The notes under the pieces: generated by a model
What the model saw: only the letters and a program-made list of their open reading frames with translations
What the model was told of the DNA's origin: nothing
Database searches by the model: none
Program-made: the position numbers and the translations under genes
Shown: one piece after another, positions 33,415-41,700 of the stretch
Layout: each line of letters opens with the position of its first letter
Numbering within the stretch: position 1 is the first letter of the stretch
Virus record (IMG/VR): IMGVR_UViG_3300023178_000060
Coordinates: 1 to 54,487 of that record
Direction: 5' to 3' (one strand)
DNA length: 54,487 bases
From: a virus

Positions 33415-34358
33415 TTTTGTTTTTTTCCTAATATAGCGTTGATGGTGTAATCTTGGATTTCAGGAGTCATAGCCATAATTGTCTCATGTTTTCGATCAAT
33501 CCTTTCATCCATTGTTATCCTAATTGGACTATACTCTCTTTGGAATTCACCCAAGTCTAAAATATTAAAAGTTTTTTCCTTAGGATATGATACGTTAATT
33601 GGAAATGTAGAACCTATAACCACAGTTGACGGACAACTAACTGCATATGCTAGATGTTGCCCTAAACTATCGCAACCAAAAAAATGATTAGACTGTTTTA
33701 TAACTGCTGCCCACTGTCGTAAATTTAAATTTTCTGGTTGGGCAATATTGTCTTTGCATCCAAATGTAGATGTGTCTAATTTCATTTCTGACATTAATAT
33801 AACAGCAAAATGTTTGTCTTGTAATTTTTTAATTAAAGACTTTAGATCAGCATATTCTATACTTCTAGAAGTACTATCTACGAACGATCCATCTATGTGC
33901 TCAATACCTCTACCAAATGGTTGAACAACAATAATTTTTTGTTTATTTAATGTTTTTTTAATTTCGCTTGTTAACTGCCTACCTAATAAAAGTTCATGCT
34001 TAGACAGTTTGAGTGTAGGTTTAGGTAAATCACGTATCCCTTTATTATTAATTTCTATATCAAAAGCTTGGGATAAACTGCATTTTTGATTATAATATTC
34101 CCAAATCCTATAAGGTTCTAAACTAACAATACTCCTATTTACAAGCTGATCTTTGAACAAATTTTTGTGCCAAATATCGTAAGTACGATGATCTAATGCA
34201 GGATGGCCTTTGAAAAATTCAGTCCCACCTTCGCATACTATAATAAAATCTTTATCAGTTGATTCTTGTTCGTAAAGTTCAAATGCAGGAACAGAACAGA
34301 TAACCCTGCCTGCTCCGCCATTTATAAAAAAAGCTTTTGATCTTTCCATATTCTCCAT
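33411..34358 (-). CDS. GT9-like glycosyltransferase (heptosyltransferase fold)
   Basis: A 315-residue protein with a GT-B, family 9 pattern: an N-terminal Gly-rich loop FFINGGAGRVICSVPAF (10-26), equivalent to the GGIGD...P motif, and a C-terminal donor-site motif FFGCDSLGQHLAYAVSCPST (227-245) with IGST following, equivalent to the G.DSG..HLA...G.P...LFG.T signature. A VVQPFGRG segment (144-151) opens the C-terminal domain. Family members move heptose or related sugars from ADP/NDP donors. The first ATG (34356-34358) has no ribosome site; the fourth codon ATG (34347-34349) follows GGAG with a short 3-base spacer, so the true start may be there. Coupled to the carbamoyltransferase. Divergent sequence; donor and acceptor unknown. 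Confidence 0.75.
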   Translation of the reverse strand: MENMERSKAFFINGGAGRVICSVPAFELYEQESTDKDFIIVCEGGTEFFKGHPALDHRTYDIWHKNLFKDQLVNRSIVSLEPYRIWEYYNQKCSLSQAFDIEINNKGIRDLPKPTLKLSKHELLLGRQLTSEIKKTLNKQKIIVVQPFGRGIEHIDGSFVDSTSRSIEYADLKSLIKKLQDKHFAVILMSEMKLDTSTFGCKDNIAQPENLNLRQWAAVIKQSNHFFGCDSLGQHLAYAVSCPSTVVIGSTFPINVSYPKEKTFNILDLGEFQREYSPIRITMDERIDRKHETIMAMTPEIQDYTINAILGKKQK

Positions 34359-34359
34359 T

Positions 34360-34390
34360 AGTAACTACTATTATATATATGTAAGTTACT
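34360..34390. other. Inverted repeat AGTAACT/AGTTACT around an AT tract upstream of the GT9-like gene
   Basis: AGTAACT at 34360-34366 and its inverse AGTTACT at 34384-34390, separated by 17 bases containing TATATATAT, lie in the 53-base gap 34359-34411 before the glycan-enzyme pair. It could be an operator, a weak promoter region or a chance repeat; no late box is present. Confidence 0.3.
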
Positions 34391-34411
34391 TGTAGAGCTA
34401 AAATAATATGG

Positions 34412-35053
34412 TTAGATGTTGCGATCTGGCAATAACCACGGCCAATCAATTTTCCAGTGATCTACATCTGCCATTTGAGTTTTTACATCTTTCATGCCCT
34501 GTAATGCTTCTTGTAAGACTGTTACATCTTCTGGTAGATATTCATCACTGTGATCAGCTAATTCACTTTCTACTGTTGCAATATGTTCATCTACACCTGC
34601 CCAATAATCCTCTTTAGAAATCATATGAGTCCTATAACTAGGCTTGATATATTGTCCGTTTTCATATTTTAATTGTAGATGATTATACACTTCTGTAACA
34701 ACATTATCTTGTGAATATACATATCTATATTCTTTACCGTTTGGTAATGCTTCTACATAATCATCTACTGGATCATGCGTATACTCTTCTGTGAGATATG
34801 CAGCTTCCCAGGGATTTTCATTAGCATCTAAGGTCACAAAATAAATATTTGGATCGTTCTCTGTATGTTGTGACATGTTAATTTCATCTAAGGTTGTATA
34901 CGATCCAGAAATATACTCTATATTTTTTGATACTTTGTTAACTGCTAAAACATGGTATCTGTATCCGTTGTACATGCAATTAACTGTTCTATTTTGAGTA
35001 ACTATACCTGAATATGGTGCATCTGGTATAACTGCTGTAAATGCTTTTTTCAT
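34412..35053 (-). CDS. Conserved protein of unknown function, virion context
   Basis: A 213-residue soluble protein. The N-terminal half looks beta-rich (FTAVIPDAPYSGIVTQNRTV, YRYHVLAVNKVSKNIEYIS, NIYFVTLDANENPWE, YRYVYSQDNVVTEVYNHL); the C-terminal half is an acidic helix pair (SKEDYWAGVDEHIATVESEL and VTVLQEALQGMKDVKTQM) ending WKIDWPWLLPDRNI. I do not recognise a functional family. It lies directly downstream of the third Cys-rich gene (11-base gap) and upstream of the glycan-enzyme pair. Its helical tail might act as an oligomerisation or chaperone segment; this is guesswork from composition. Confidence 0.65.
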   Translation of the reverse strand: MKKAFTAVIPDAPYSGIVTQNRTVNCMYNGYRYHVLAVNKVSKNIEYISGSYTTLDEINMSQHTENDPNIYFVTLDANENPWEAAYLTEEYTHDPVDDYVEALPNGKEYRYVYSQDNVVTEVYNHLQLKYENGQYIKPSYRTHMISKEDYWAGVDEHIATVESELADHSDEYLPEDVTVLQEALQGMKDVKTQMADVDHWKIDWPWLLPDRNI

Positions 35054-35064
35054 ATTTTTCCTTT

Positions 35065-36063
35065 TTAATTTTCTATAAATCTTATCCTAACAACACCCAT
35101 GCCTCCACGGCCGCCTGAATCTCTGATACTGTTACACATCATAGAACCTGGTGCTCCCCAAGCAGGTGGCGTATACGGAGTACAAGAATAATTGTGTTCA
35201 TAACATGAACACTGCCGTTCACTCCTCCAACAAGCCGATCTTGGTATTCCTCTAGACGGGCTGTGTGACATCATTCCATAACTTCCACCAGCTTGGTTCA
35301 TTGCCATTCCTGCTAATGCTGAACTACGTGCATCCTCCATTCCGGTATACATCATTCCTCCTCCGCCACCATCTGCGTACATGCCCGGAGGCGGTGCTGT
35401 AAAGTAATATGTTTTACACTTAGTATTATGGAATCCACCACCGCAGCAATAAAAGATTGCTTGGCTTATGTTACCTGGGCAATTTATATCTCCACCATAC
35501 GCATTTGCTTGCCATGATCTTGATCCAGATAAATTACAAACTCTTCCACAAAAATCACTAAGGCCAAATCTATCATTACAGAATCCTAATGCTACATAAC
35601 AACAATAGCTCGAAGTTGTACTTGTTTGGCAGATAGAGTTACCACCTAAGCCTCCTTGGGCACACATACAACCATTACCTGTAGATCCAATCCAACACAG
35701 ACATGTAGCATCACCGCATCCAGCAAAGCATAATGACTCACTTTTGAGAGATATTGCAGGTTTTGCATAAATGTAACTTGATGAATTTACAGCTATTGAT
35801 TTTCTTGAATATGCTCCAGAATTTCCAGGTAATCCTACTCCGCAACAGCACATCCGTCCTTGTGATCCACCAGCTCCCCAAATCTCAATAACTGCAGTTC
35901 CGGCTCCGGGAGACTTCCAACATATGCTACCGTCACCATTGTGCTGGCTCCGCCAATTTGCAAGGACATTTCCATTTGTATAGACCCAAAGTTCACCTTG
36001 TTCCAAATTATGTTCCATTGTGTCTGTTATAGAGCGTTCGTATACTAGTTGTCTTAAATTCAT
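35065..36063 (-). CDS. Cysteine- and glycine-rich virion-type protein, copy 3 of 3
   Basis: A 332-residue protein with about 25 Cys, the first 45 residues plain, then a Gly-rich-domain start AVIEIWGAGGSQGRMCCCGVG (given as AVIEIWGAGGSQG then RMCCCGVGLPGNSGAY). Further motifs are CMCAQGGLGG, YGGDINCPGNIS, a GGGGG loop, QCSCYEHNYSC and a C-terminal DSGGRGGMGVVRIRF. It shares all of these with the two upstream genes, so it arose by tandem duplication. The Gly-rich IEIWGAGG start is typical of phage tail fibre Gly-rich domains; the cysteine load is not. It may be a fibre-tip adhesin with many disulfides or bound metal. Three bases separate it from copy 2. Confidence 0.75.
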   Translation of the reverse strand: MNLRQLVYERSITDTMEHNLEQGELWVYTNGNVLANWRSQHNGDGSICWKSPGAGTAVIEIWGAGGSQGRMCCCGVGLPGNSGAYSRKSIAVNSSSYIYAKPAISLKSESLCFAGCGDATCLCWIGSTGNGCMCAQGGLGGNSICQTSTTSSYCCYVALGFCNDRFGLSDFCGRVCNLSGSRSWQANAYGGDINCPGNISQAIFYCCGGGFHNTKCKTYYFTAPPPGMYADGGGGGMMYTGMEDARSSALAGMAMNQAGGSYGMMSHSPSRGIPRSACWRSERQCSCYEHNYSCTPYTPPAWGAPGSMMCNSIRDSGGRGGMGVVRIRFIEN

Positions 36064-36066
36064 TTC

Positions 36067-37083
36067 TTATCCTGTTTGTGTATTTCTATCAGTGAAATCT
36101 GGTTCTCCCTCAGGAACAAATTTTATCCTTACCATTCCACTACCACCCCGTGTTGCATGATCTCTTACACCTGAACACTGACTAGGCGGTAATCCTGGAA
36201 AACCGGGAGGTACATATTCTATGCATCCGTGATGTTCATAACAACCACAATGCCTGCTGCCTTTCCAACATCTTGTTTCAGTACCTCCGCCCGAAGGCAT
36301 TTTACTCGCACCATTGAGGGCATAGACATACTGGAACGGACCATTTCCTGACCAATTTGAATGCATTGTATTTTCTTCAATAGGGAAATTTAATTTAACA
36401 CCTTTGTCTGAAAATACTCCAGGAGGTCCTGAAATTGAATATGTAATACTGCATGGTCGATTTGGATGGTAACAGTGCCATACGGTGCAACTGAAAGATC
36501 CTGGACAATTCACATCTCCACCATATGCTTGAGCAGGATTAAAATTCATACAACTTTGATGATAGTTACAGGCAATTCCGCATCTATCGCCGCATATAGT
36601 CCTACAATAACCGTTGCCTCCAAAACAACATACCCCTGATGTGGTAGTTGAGCAATAGCTTACACCACCTCGACCACCTTGGGCACACATGCACCAATTT
36701 CTATCTTGGTATCTAGGATCACTTGAGAGATAGAAGAAACAACTTGCTTCACTGCACCCCCTAAAACAAAGATCAGTTGAGTTGTTGCAGGATTTACCTG
36801 CATATCCACATAGATAATCACCTGCATTGTAGTAGAAGGTTTTCCTAGCATATGCACCTGGGTTGCCAGGTAATCCGACTCCACAACAGCACATTTCCGC
36901 CCCAGATCCTCCTGAACCCCATATTTCAACTGTCATTTTTCCACTATTTACACATACCCACTTGATATTGTTACAATAATTTACATATCCTTGGGGAGCG
37001 TATGTAGAAATATTTCCTGTTTCTAATCTTTCGTATTCAAAAAAGTCAATCTTTTTTTGAATTAAGTCTGATAAATTTGCCAT
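36067..37083 (-). CDS. Cysteine- and glycine-rich virion-type protein, copy 2 of 3
   Basis: A 338-residue paralogue with about 29 Cys (over 8% of residues). Key marks are TVEIWGSGGSGAEMCCCGVG (split as TVEIWGSGGSGAE and MCCCGVGLPGNPGAYARK), CMCAQGGRGG, VCCFGGNGYC, CGDRCGIAC, YGGDVNCPGS, CWKGSRHCGCYEHHGC and DHATRGGSGMVRIKF. The copy differs from its neighbours in the middle, where extra Cys appear and a segment KGVKLNFPIEEN replaces the Gly-rich GGGG loop. No signal peptide is seen, so disulfides would form only after lysis unless metal is bound first. Copy 1 lies 6 bases upstream and copy 3 three bases downstream. Confidence 0.75.
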   Translation of the reverse strand: MANLSDLIQKKIDFFEYERLETGNISTYAPQGYVNYCNNIKWVCVNSGKMTVEIWGSGGSGAEMCCCGVGLPGNPGAYARKTFYYNAGDYLCGYAGKSCNNSTDLCFRGCSEASCFFYLSSDPRYQDRNWCMCAQGGRGGVSYCSTTTSGVCCFGGNGYCRTICGDRCGIACNYHQSCMNFNPAQAYGGDVNCPGSFSCTVWHCYHPNRPCSITYSISGPPGVFSDKGVKLNFPIEENTMHSNWSGNGPFQYVYALNGASKMPSGGGTETRCWKGSRHCGCYEHHGCIEYVPPGFPGLPPSQCSGVRDHATRGGSGMVRIKFVPEGEPDFTDRNTQTG

Positions 37084-37089
37084 GTTTAA

Positions 37090-38028
37090 TTAATTATCCT
37101 TTACAAACCTGATCCTTATAGCTCCGGATCCACCTCTACCGCCATGGTCTCTAACACTAGTACATGGGTGTGCTGGAAAACCTCCATGTCCTGCTGGTGT
37201 ATAATAAACACATCCTTCATTTTCGTAACAACCGCAAGCCTTGCTACTGCCCCAACAATACGTCCATGGATTGCCTTGGCTAGGATTCCTACTTGTTGCT
37301 GCAATGACATATGAATGTTCAGGTCCGCCACCTGACCACTTCGTTGTAACATTATCGGCACCTGGTTGTACCATCATACAGGCTCCTCCAGTACTGTATT
37401 GGTAGGGAGGTCCAGCAATAACTTCAATATATTGACACGGACAAGAGCTCCTGTGAGTATTTGAGAACAAGCAAGAAATATTAGAAGGACAATTAATGTC
37501 TCCTCCAAAAGCTAAACCACACCAAACACATCCTCCTGCCCAAGGTGTATTTTTTATTATACCAGCAGGCATGTGGCTATCTCCAATTTCACATACTGAC
37601 CATCCACCTTTACCACCTTGGGCACAAATCACAGCGGTTGTTGCTTCATTATCAAATGTGTAAAATAGACAAGTTGGTGCCGATACACCTCTACATGATG
37701 TAGCACTAGCATTACCGCATGATTGTCCTATGCATCCACAGATATATGAAGTTGTATAATTGCTAGGAGTGAAACATAATGTTTTCCTTGCATAAGAACC
37801 TGAATTTCCCGGTATGCCGTAACCACAACAGCAAGTTCTAGCTCCTGATCCACCAGCTCCCCATACTTCAACTATAGCTCTACCTGATCCAGTAGGTTGC
37901 CATTTTATTTGGGGAGCATATCCTAAATCCATTGCGGGAGCATATCCCCATATTTCACCTTTTTCTAATCCTACATCTACATAGTTGTCTAAATTCTTAG
38001 ATTGGACTAGTTGCGACAATTTTGCCAT
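37090..38028 (-). CDS. Cysteine- and glycine-rich virion-type protein, copy 1 of 3
   Basis: A 312-residue protein with about 23 Cys, first of the tandem triplet on the transcript. It carries AIVEVWGAGGSGARTCCCGYG (split AIVEVWGAGGSGART and CCCGYGIPGNSGSYARK), ICGCIGQSC, VICAQGGKGG, FGGDINCPSNISC, SCPCQYIEV, CWGSSKACGCYENEGC and DHGGRGGSGAIRIRF. The Gly-rich domain core matches phage fibre Gly-rich domains; the repeated CCC, CGC, C-x-C patterns are distinctive. The start MAKLSQLVQSKNLDNYV parallels MANLSDLIQKKIDFFEY in copy 2, so the N-terminal attachment part is conserved as well. Downstream of a small structural gene with the TATAAATA promoter, so probably co-transcribed from there. Confidence 0.75.
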   Translation of the reverse strand: MAKLSQLVQSKNLDNYVDVGLEKGEIWGYAPAMDLGYAPQIKWQPTGSGRAIVEVWGAGGSGARTCCCGYGIPGNSGSYARKTLCFTPSNYTTSYICGCIGQSCGNASATSCRGVSAPTCLFYTFDNEATTAVICAQGGKGGWSVCEIGDSHMPAGIIKNTPWAGGCVWCGLAFGGDINCPSNISCLFSNTHRSSCPCQYIEVIAGPPYQYSTGGACMMVQPGADNVTTKWSGGGPEHSYVIAATSRNPSQGNPWTYCWGSSKACGCYENEGCVYYTPAGHGGFPAHPCTSVRDHGGRGGSGAIRIRFVKDN

Positions 38029-38040
38029 TTTTTCTCCAAA

Positions 38041-38370
38041 TTATGCAGATACAAACCAACCAATGCCTGCAACTCCGGTATAAACGAGAGTAACAGTTGT
38101 ACCGTTTACGTTTAGGATAAGGTCACTATCTCCCATTATTTCTCCACCGTTTGCATCAACTGTAACATTGTTAGTTGTTAAAAATTGACCTATGTCTAAA
38201 AATTGCACAGTATCATTTTCTAATAGCGTACCTGGTGCAGGTAAAGTTACAGTAAATGCAATTGAGCTGCTGTCAAGTAACATTCTATCATTAACTTTTG
38301 CTACATAATTATTAGATACTTGCCGAAAAACAGCACCAGCTGTTCCTGTAGTCGATATATATCTTCCCAT
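38041..38370 (-). CDS. Small beta-rich structural protein (109 residues)
   Basis: The sequence begins MGRYISTTGTAGAVFRQVSNN and continues with VAKVNDRMLLDSSSIAFTVTLPAPGTLLEND (pieces: VNDRMLLDSSSIAFTVTLP and APGTLLENDTVQFLD), then NVTVDANGGEIMGDSDLILN and a C-terminal GIGWFVSA. It resembles the short fibre-type beta-domain proteins of marine T4-like phages, in which a TLPAPGT...ND.V.F.D segment is followed by N.V.V..NG..I.G. A perfect T4-type late box TATAAATA (38389-38396) lies 19 bases upstream with an AAGGA site, so it opens the Cys-rich operon. Virion role is by context and family look. Confidence 0.7.
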   Translation of the reverse strand: MGRYISTTGTAGAVFRQVSNNYVAKVNDRMLLDSSSIAFTVTLPAPGTLLENDTVQFLDIGQFLTTNNVTVDANGGEIMGDSDLILNVNGTTVTLVYTGVAGIGWFVSA

Positions 38371-38388
38371 GTATTTTCCTTCTTACTG

Positions 38389-38396
38389 TATTTATA
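38389..38396 (-). promoter_or_regulatory. T4-consensus late box TATAAATA upstream of the Cys-rich operon
   Basis: Exact T4 late consensus TATAAATA on the minus strand, 18 bases before the ATG at 38370 with AAGGA between. It is the only exact T4 consensus late box I found between genes and heads the small gene plus the Cys-rich triplet. Confidence 0.7.
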
Positions 38397-38712
38397 AAGT
38401 TGTTGTCTCTATACCAAAGGCCATTGCAGAAACATTCGCAGCAGACGACCAAACAATAATGCGTTTTTCAGCATCCAAAACAATACCTGTTCTTTCTAAT
38501 ACACCTTTTGGCATTATTTCACAATCATATTCTATATATTCTGCAAGCGCAGGAGTGACATCAGCTGCTACTGCTACCCTAACTGTGATAGGTGCATTTC
38601 CTCTATTACAAAAAGACACTGTAGCAACAGTAAATGTGTCTACAGGAACTTGATATAAAGTTGTAAGAGTATCTAATGCTAAATCTGCTACTCCAAGTCT
38701 ACCAGTTGCCAT
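38392..38712 (-). CDS. Small structural protein (106 residues)
   Basis: A compact beta-rich protein: MATGRLGVADLALDTLTTLY, then VPVDTFTVATVSFCNRGNAP, ITVRVAVAADVTPALAEYIE, PKGVLERTGIVLDAEKRIIV and MAFGIETTTL. The layout, strands with an SFCNRGNAPITVRVAV motif, is that of a small immunoglobulin-like virion decoration or fibre-associated domain that I recall from marine phages. The 110-residue protein at 50217-50549 has a related pattern (ATLILETDLARTMTIIGLSL type strands, similar length) and may be a distant paralogue. It lies 13 bases after the giant 2007-residue gene's start region on the map side and overlaps no neighbour. Confidence 0.7.
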   Translation of the reverse strand: MATGRLGVADLALDTLTTLYQVPVDTFTVATVSFCNRGNAPITVRVAVAADVTPALAEYIEYDCEIMPKGVLERTGIVLDAEKRIIVWSSAANVSAMAFGIETTTL

Positions 38713-38725
38713 TTTTTTATCTCCA

Positions 38726-41700
38726 TTAATTTTTAAGTAAATAATTCATTGCAACAGGAACACCGTCTACTCCTTTTTTGTAATAGACTTTTTGCTCCAT
38801 GTTGATTTGATTTCCTGTTACAGTTGTAATCTCTGTACCTGTAATTAAAATATCCCCAGCAGTAATACTATTTACGTTAAGTGTAGACGAACCGCCTCCA
38901 ATTTGTGACGTAATGTACGTCCTAATAGCTTTTTGTGTAGGAACAATTTCATCACTATTTGCAGTAAACGTTCCGTCGGTACTGAATTCTGTAATAGTTG
39001 CTCCTGTTTGTCCAAGTCCAAGTTCTCCAAGTGACAATTCATTCAAACCGCTTATATTAAATGCATCTGCATTTAACGTTGCGACACCAGTTGATTGTTC
39101 AACTGAGAATAAATCTCCAACTCGGAAATTTCCATCTTGATCTGTTGACGTAAAGAATACCCTACCACCAGTGCTTTCTAATGTTTCGTTGGCAGGAATA
39201 GGTTCTTGTAACGGAATTCCTGGATAATTTGTTTTAACAAAATTACCAGTTCCGATATCAAGGAAATCATGTCCTGTCAATCTAATTTGACTATATCGAA
39301 TCCTTAGGGTTAAATTTTCATTATTTTCTGGTGCTTCAGATATTTGAATATCTGGTGAAACTTGTAATTGAGCTGTAAATGGAGGTTGATCTCCTAGTTG
39401 ACCAGTTCCTAATAAAGATCTTACAACTACTAATTTAAATACCTGTCCAGGTAAATGATCAAACACTATATTCGAACCGGCTAACGGAATACCTGATAAA
39501 TTTTGTACTTGTATTAAGTTACCGGGTTGATAAAAATCAGCGTATCCGTCTCCTACAATTTCTACAGTTGCTGTTGTAAAATCATTACCTCGTCCATTAG
39601 CTGCCCATAGAGGTTGTGTAAGTACACCGTTTGCTATCCTAGCCTGGGTTGGCGCATCAGTTACTGCTTGATTACCTAGTGCAATATTGTTAGGATCAGT
39701 GATTGTTATTGTTGGTTCGGCTGTATATCCTTCTCCTGGATCCCAAATTAATATTTTGACAATTTGCTCATTTTCAACAAATGGTCTGCCTTTTGCGTTT
39801 TTGGTGTAATCTCCAGGATATGTATCCGAATCGCTAAACTGAATTAGTGGCTCTACTGTATAGACTGTAGTAGCATCTAACGTTGCTTCTATAGATCTAC
39901 CAGCTACCATCTGATCCCATCCTGCAGTTCCGTCACTTATTTTCACAATATCAGCAAGCTTTGTATTTTCATTGTAATTTGAAATTTGACCATACTGTCC
40001 TGTACCTTTACCTCCGGTAATATAAATTGATAAACCTATAACTTGTGAAGCTAACCCAACATCTGTATTAGATAATGTAATTTGAGTTGTTGTACCATTC
40101 TGAGCACTGTTTGTAGCAAAATAATAACCTTGACCACCAAAAATTCCACTAGAGTCATCTAAATCAAGCATACGTACTTCGAACACACCTCCGTCTACTG
40201 TTTGAGCTGAATCAATCACATAACCAAAACCGTCTCCTACAACAGTTATTGTTGTGTTTGCAGCGGTAAATTCTTTTCCTGCATTCAAATATTCAAAAGC
40301 AATTATTTCATTACCATCAGTTAACACTCTATCAACAACAGGTGTAAATGCATAGTTATTTACTTGAGCAGTAACTGGAATTTCTGTAATATCTACACCT
40401 TCTGAAACTGATCCAAAATCTCCATAAGAATTATTACCGTTAGTTGCTCTAACTTTTCCACCATTTTCTGCTAGATAGCCAATATGACAATAATATGTAA
40501 AAACAGAAACTAATTCTGACCTTCCAAGATTTGTTACCCAATATCCTATTCCGTCACTTAATATCTGTGTAAAATCGTTTGCAACTATAGAATCATTACC
40601 ACCTGCATGGATTTCACCGTCAACCTTCATACCAATACAAGCAGTACCAAAAGTACTGACATTTTGTACATATGGTGATTTTGTCCTAATCCAAGGTTTT
40701 GTATCTTGTGGATTCCAACCTGGATCTAGGCTTACATATGCCCCTGCTAAAGGTCTTGCTGTGCCGTTGGGATTTACCTCTGTTAAACCAGTGATACTTT
40801 GATTCACTGTTGTTCCATCACTCCTGCCATCTAACGCATTTAGAGAACAATTTCTTAATCCCGATCCATTGTGCATTAGGAACATGTTTTCAAGTTTAGA
40901 TCCTGTAACAGCATTTGCGTAATATATTCCTGCATAAATTGACTTGTAATTTCCTGGGTAAATTAAATCATATTTTATTGCATCAATATAAGAATTTATA
41001 TCTCTTTCACATGACCCAGTATTGTATGCTAGATTCATAGTCATTGATCCAACTGCTGAATTCCAGGAAATTGGAGCACTATCTGTCCTTGCTGCTTTTA
41101 CAGTAAAATTATTTGCATCAGTTTTACTATGTACAAAATATGTTGTATTTGCTTGTATTTCACTACCGATGACATTTGAAAACTTTACTGCTGTCCCAAC
41201 TTGTATCCAATCTGAGTTTGTTCCATCTGTCTGTACATCTGTACCACTTAAAGATTGTATTGTTGCTGTAAATGTATTTGCAATGTATGCATTCATTTCG
41301 CTGACAATAAATTTTCTATTTTTTTCTATAGTTTCAACTGCATATGTATGATCTGTATCTGTTAATGGTTCATTACTGCCTGTCATTATAGGTTCAGTAC
41401 CTATGTTGTTTACTTTGTTGTTGATATAATCTTGAATTGTTGAAATCAATGCTTCTGCTTTGGTGCCAGGCCCGCCTATAGATAGATTACTTAAACTTGT
41501 GTCTAAATAATCAACAGCTCTGAGCGTATCAGATAATTGATAATTTAACACTGTTTGTGCAGATGTTGTAACCTTGTAATAAGATATTCCTGATATACGA
41601 GTTTGATAATTTGTATCTAATGCCATATCATATACAAGAGCGTCTATCATGTAGCCTGCATCTCTCAAACATGTTGTTTTATTAAATTCAAGTGTAGGAT

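Noticed and set aside
36660-36929. 89-codon frame within the Cys-rich copy 2
   Set aside because: Same-strand alternate frame created by the Gly/Cys codon pattern; the long frame is clearly the real one.
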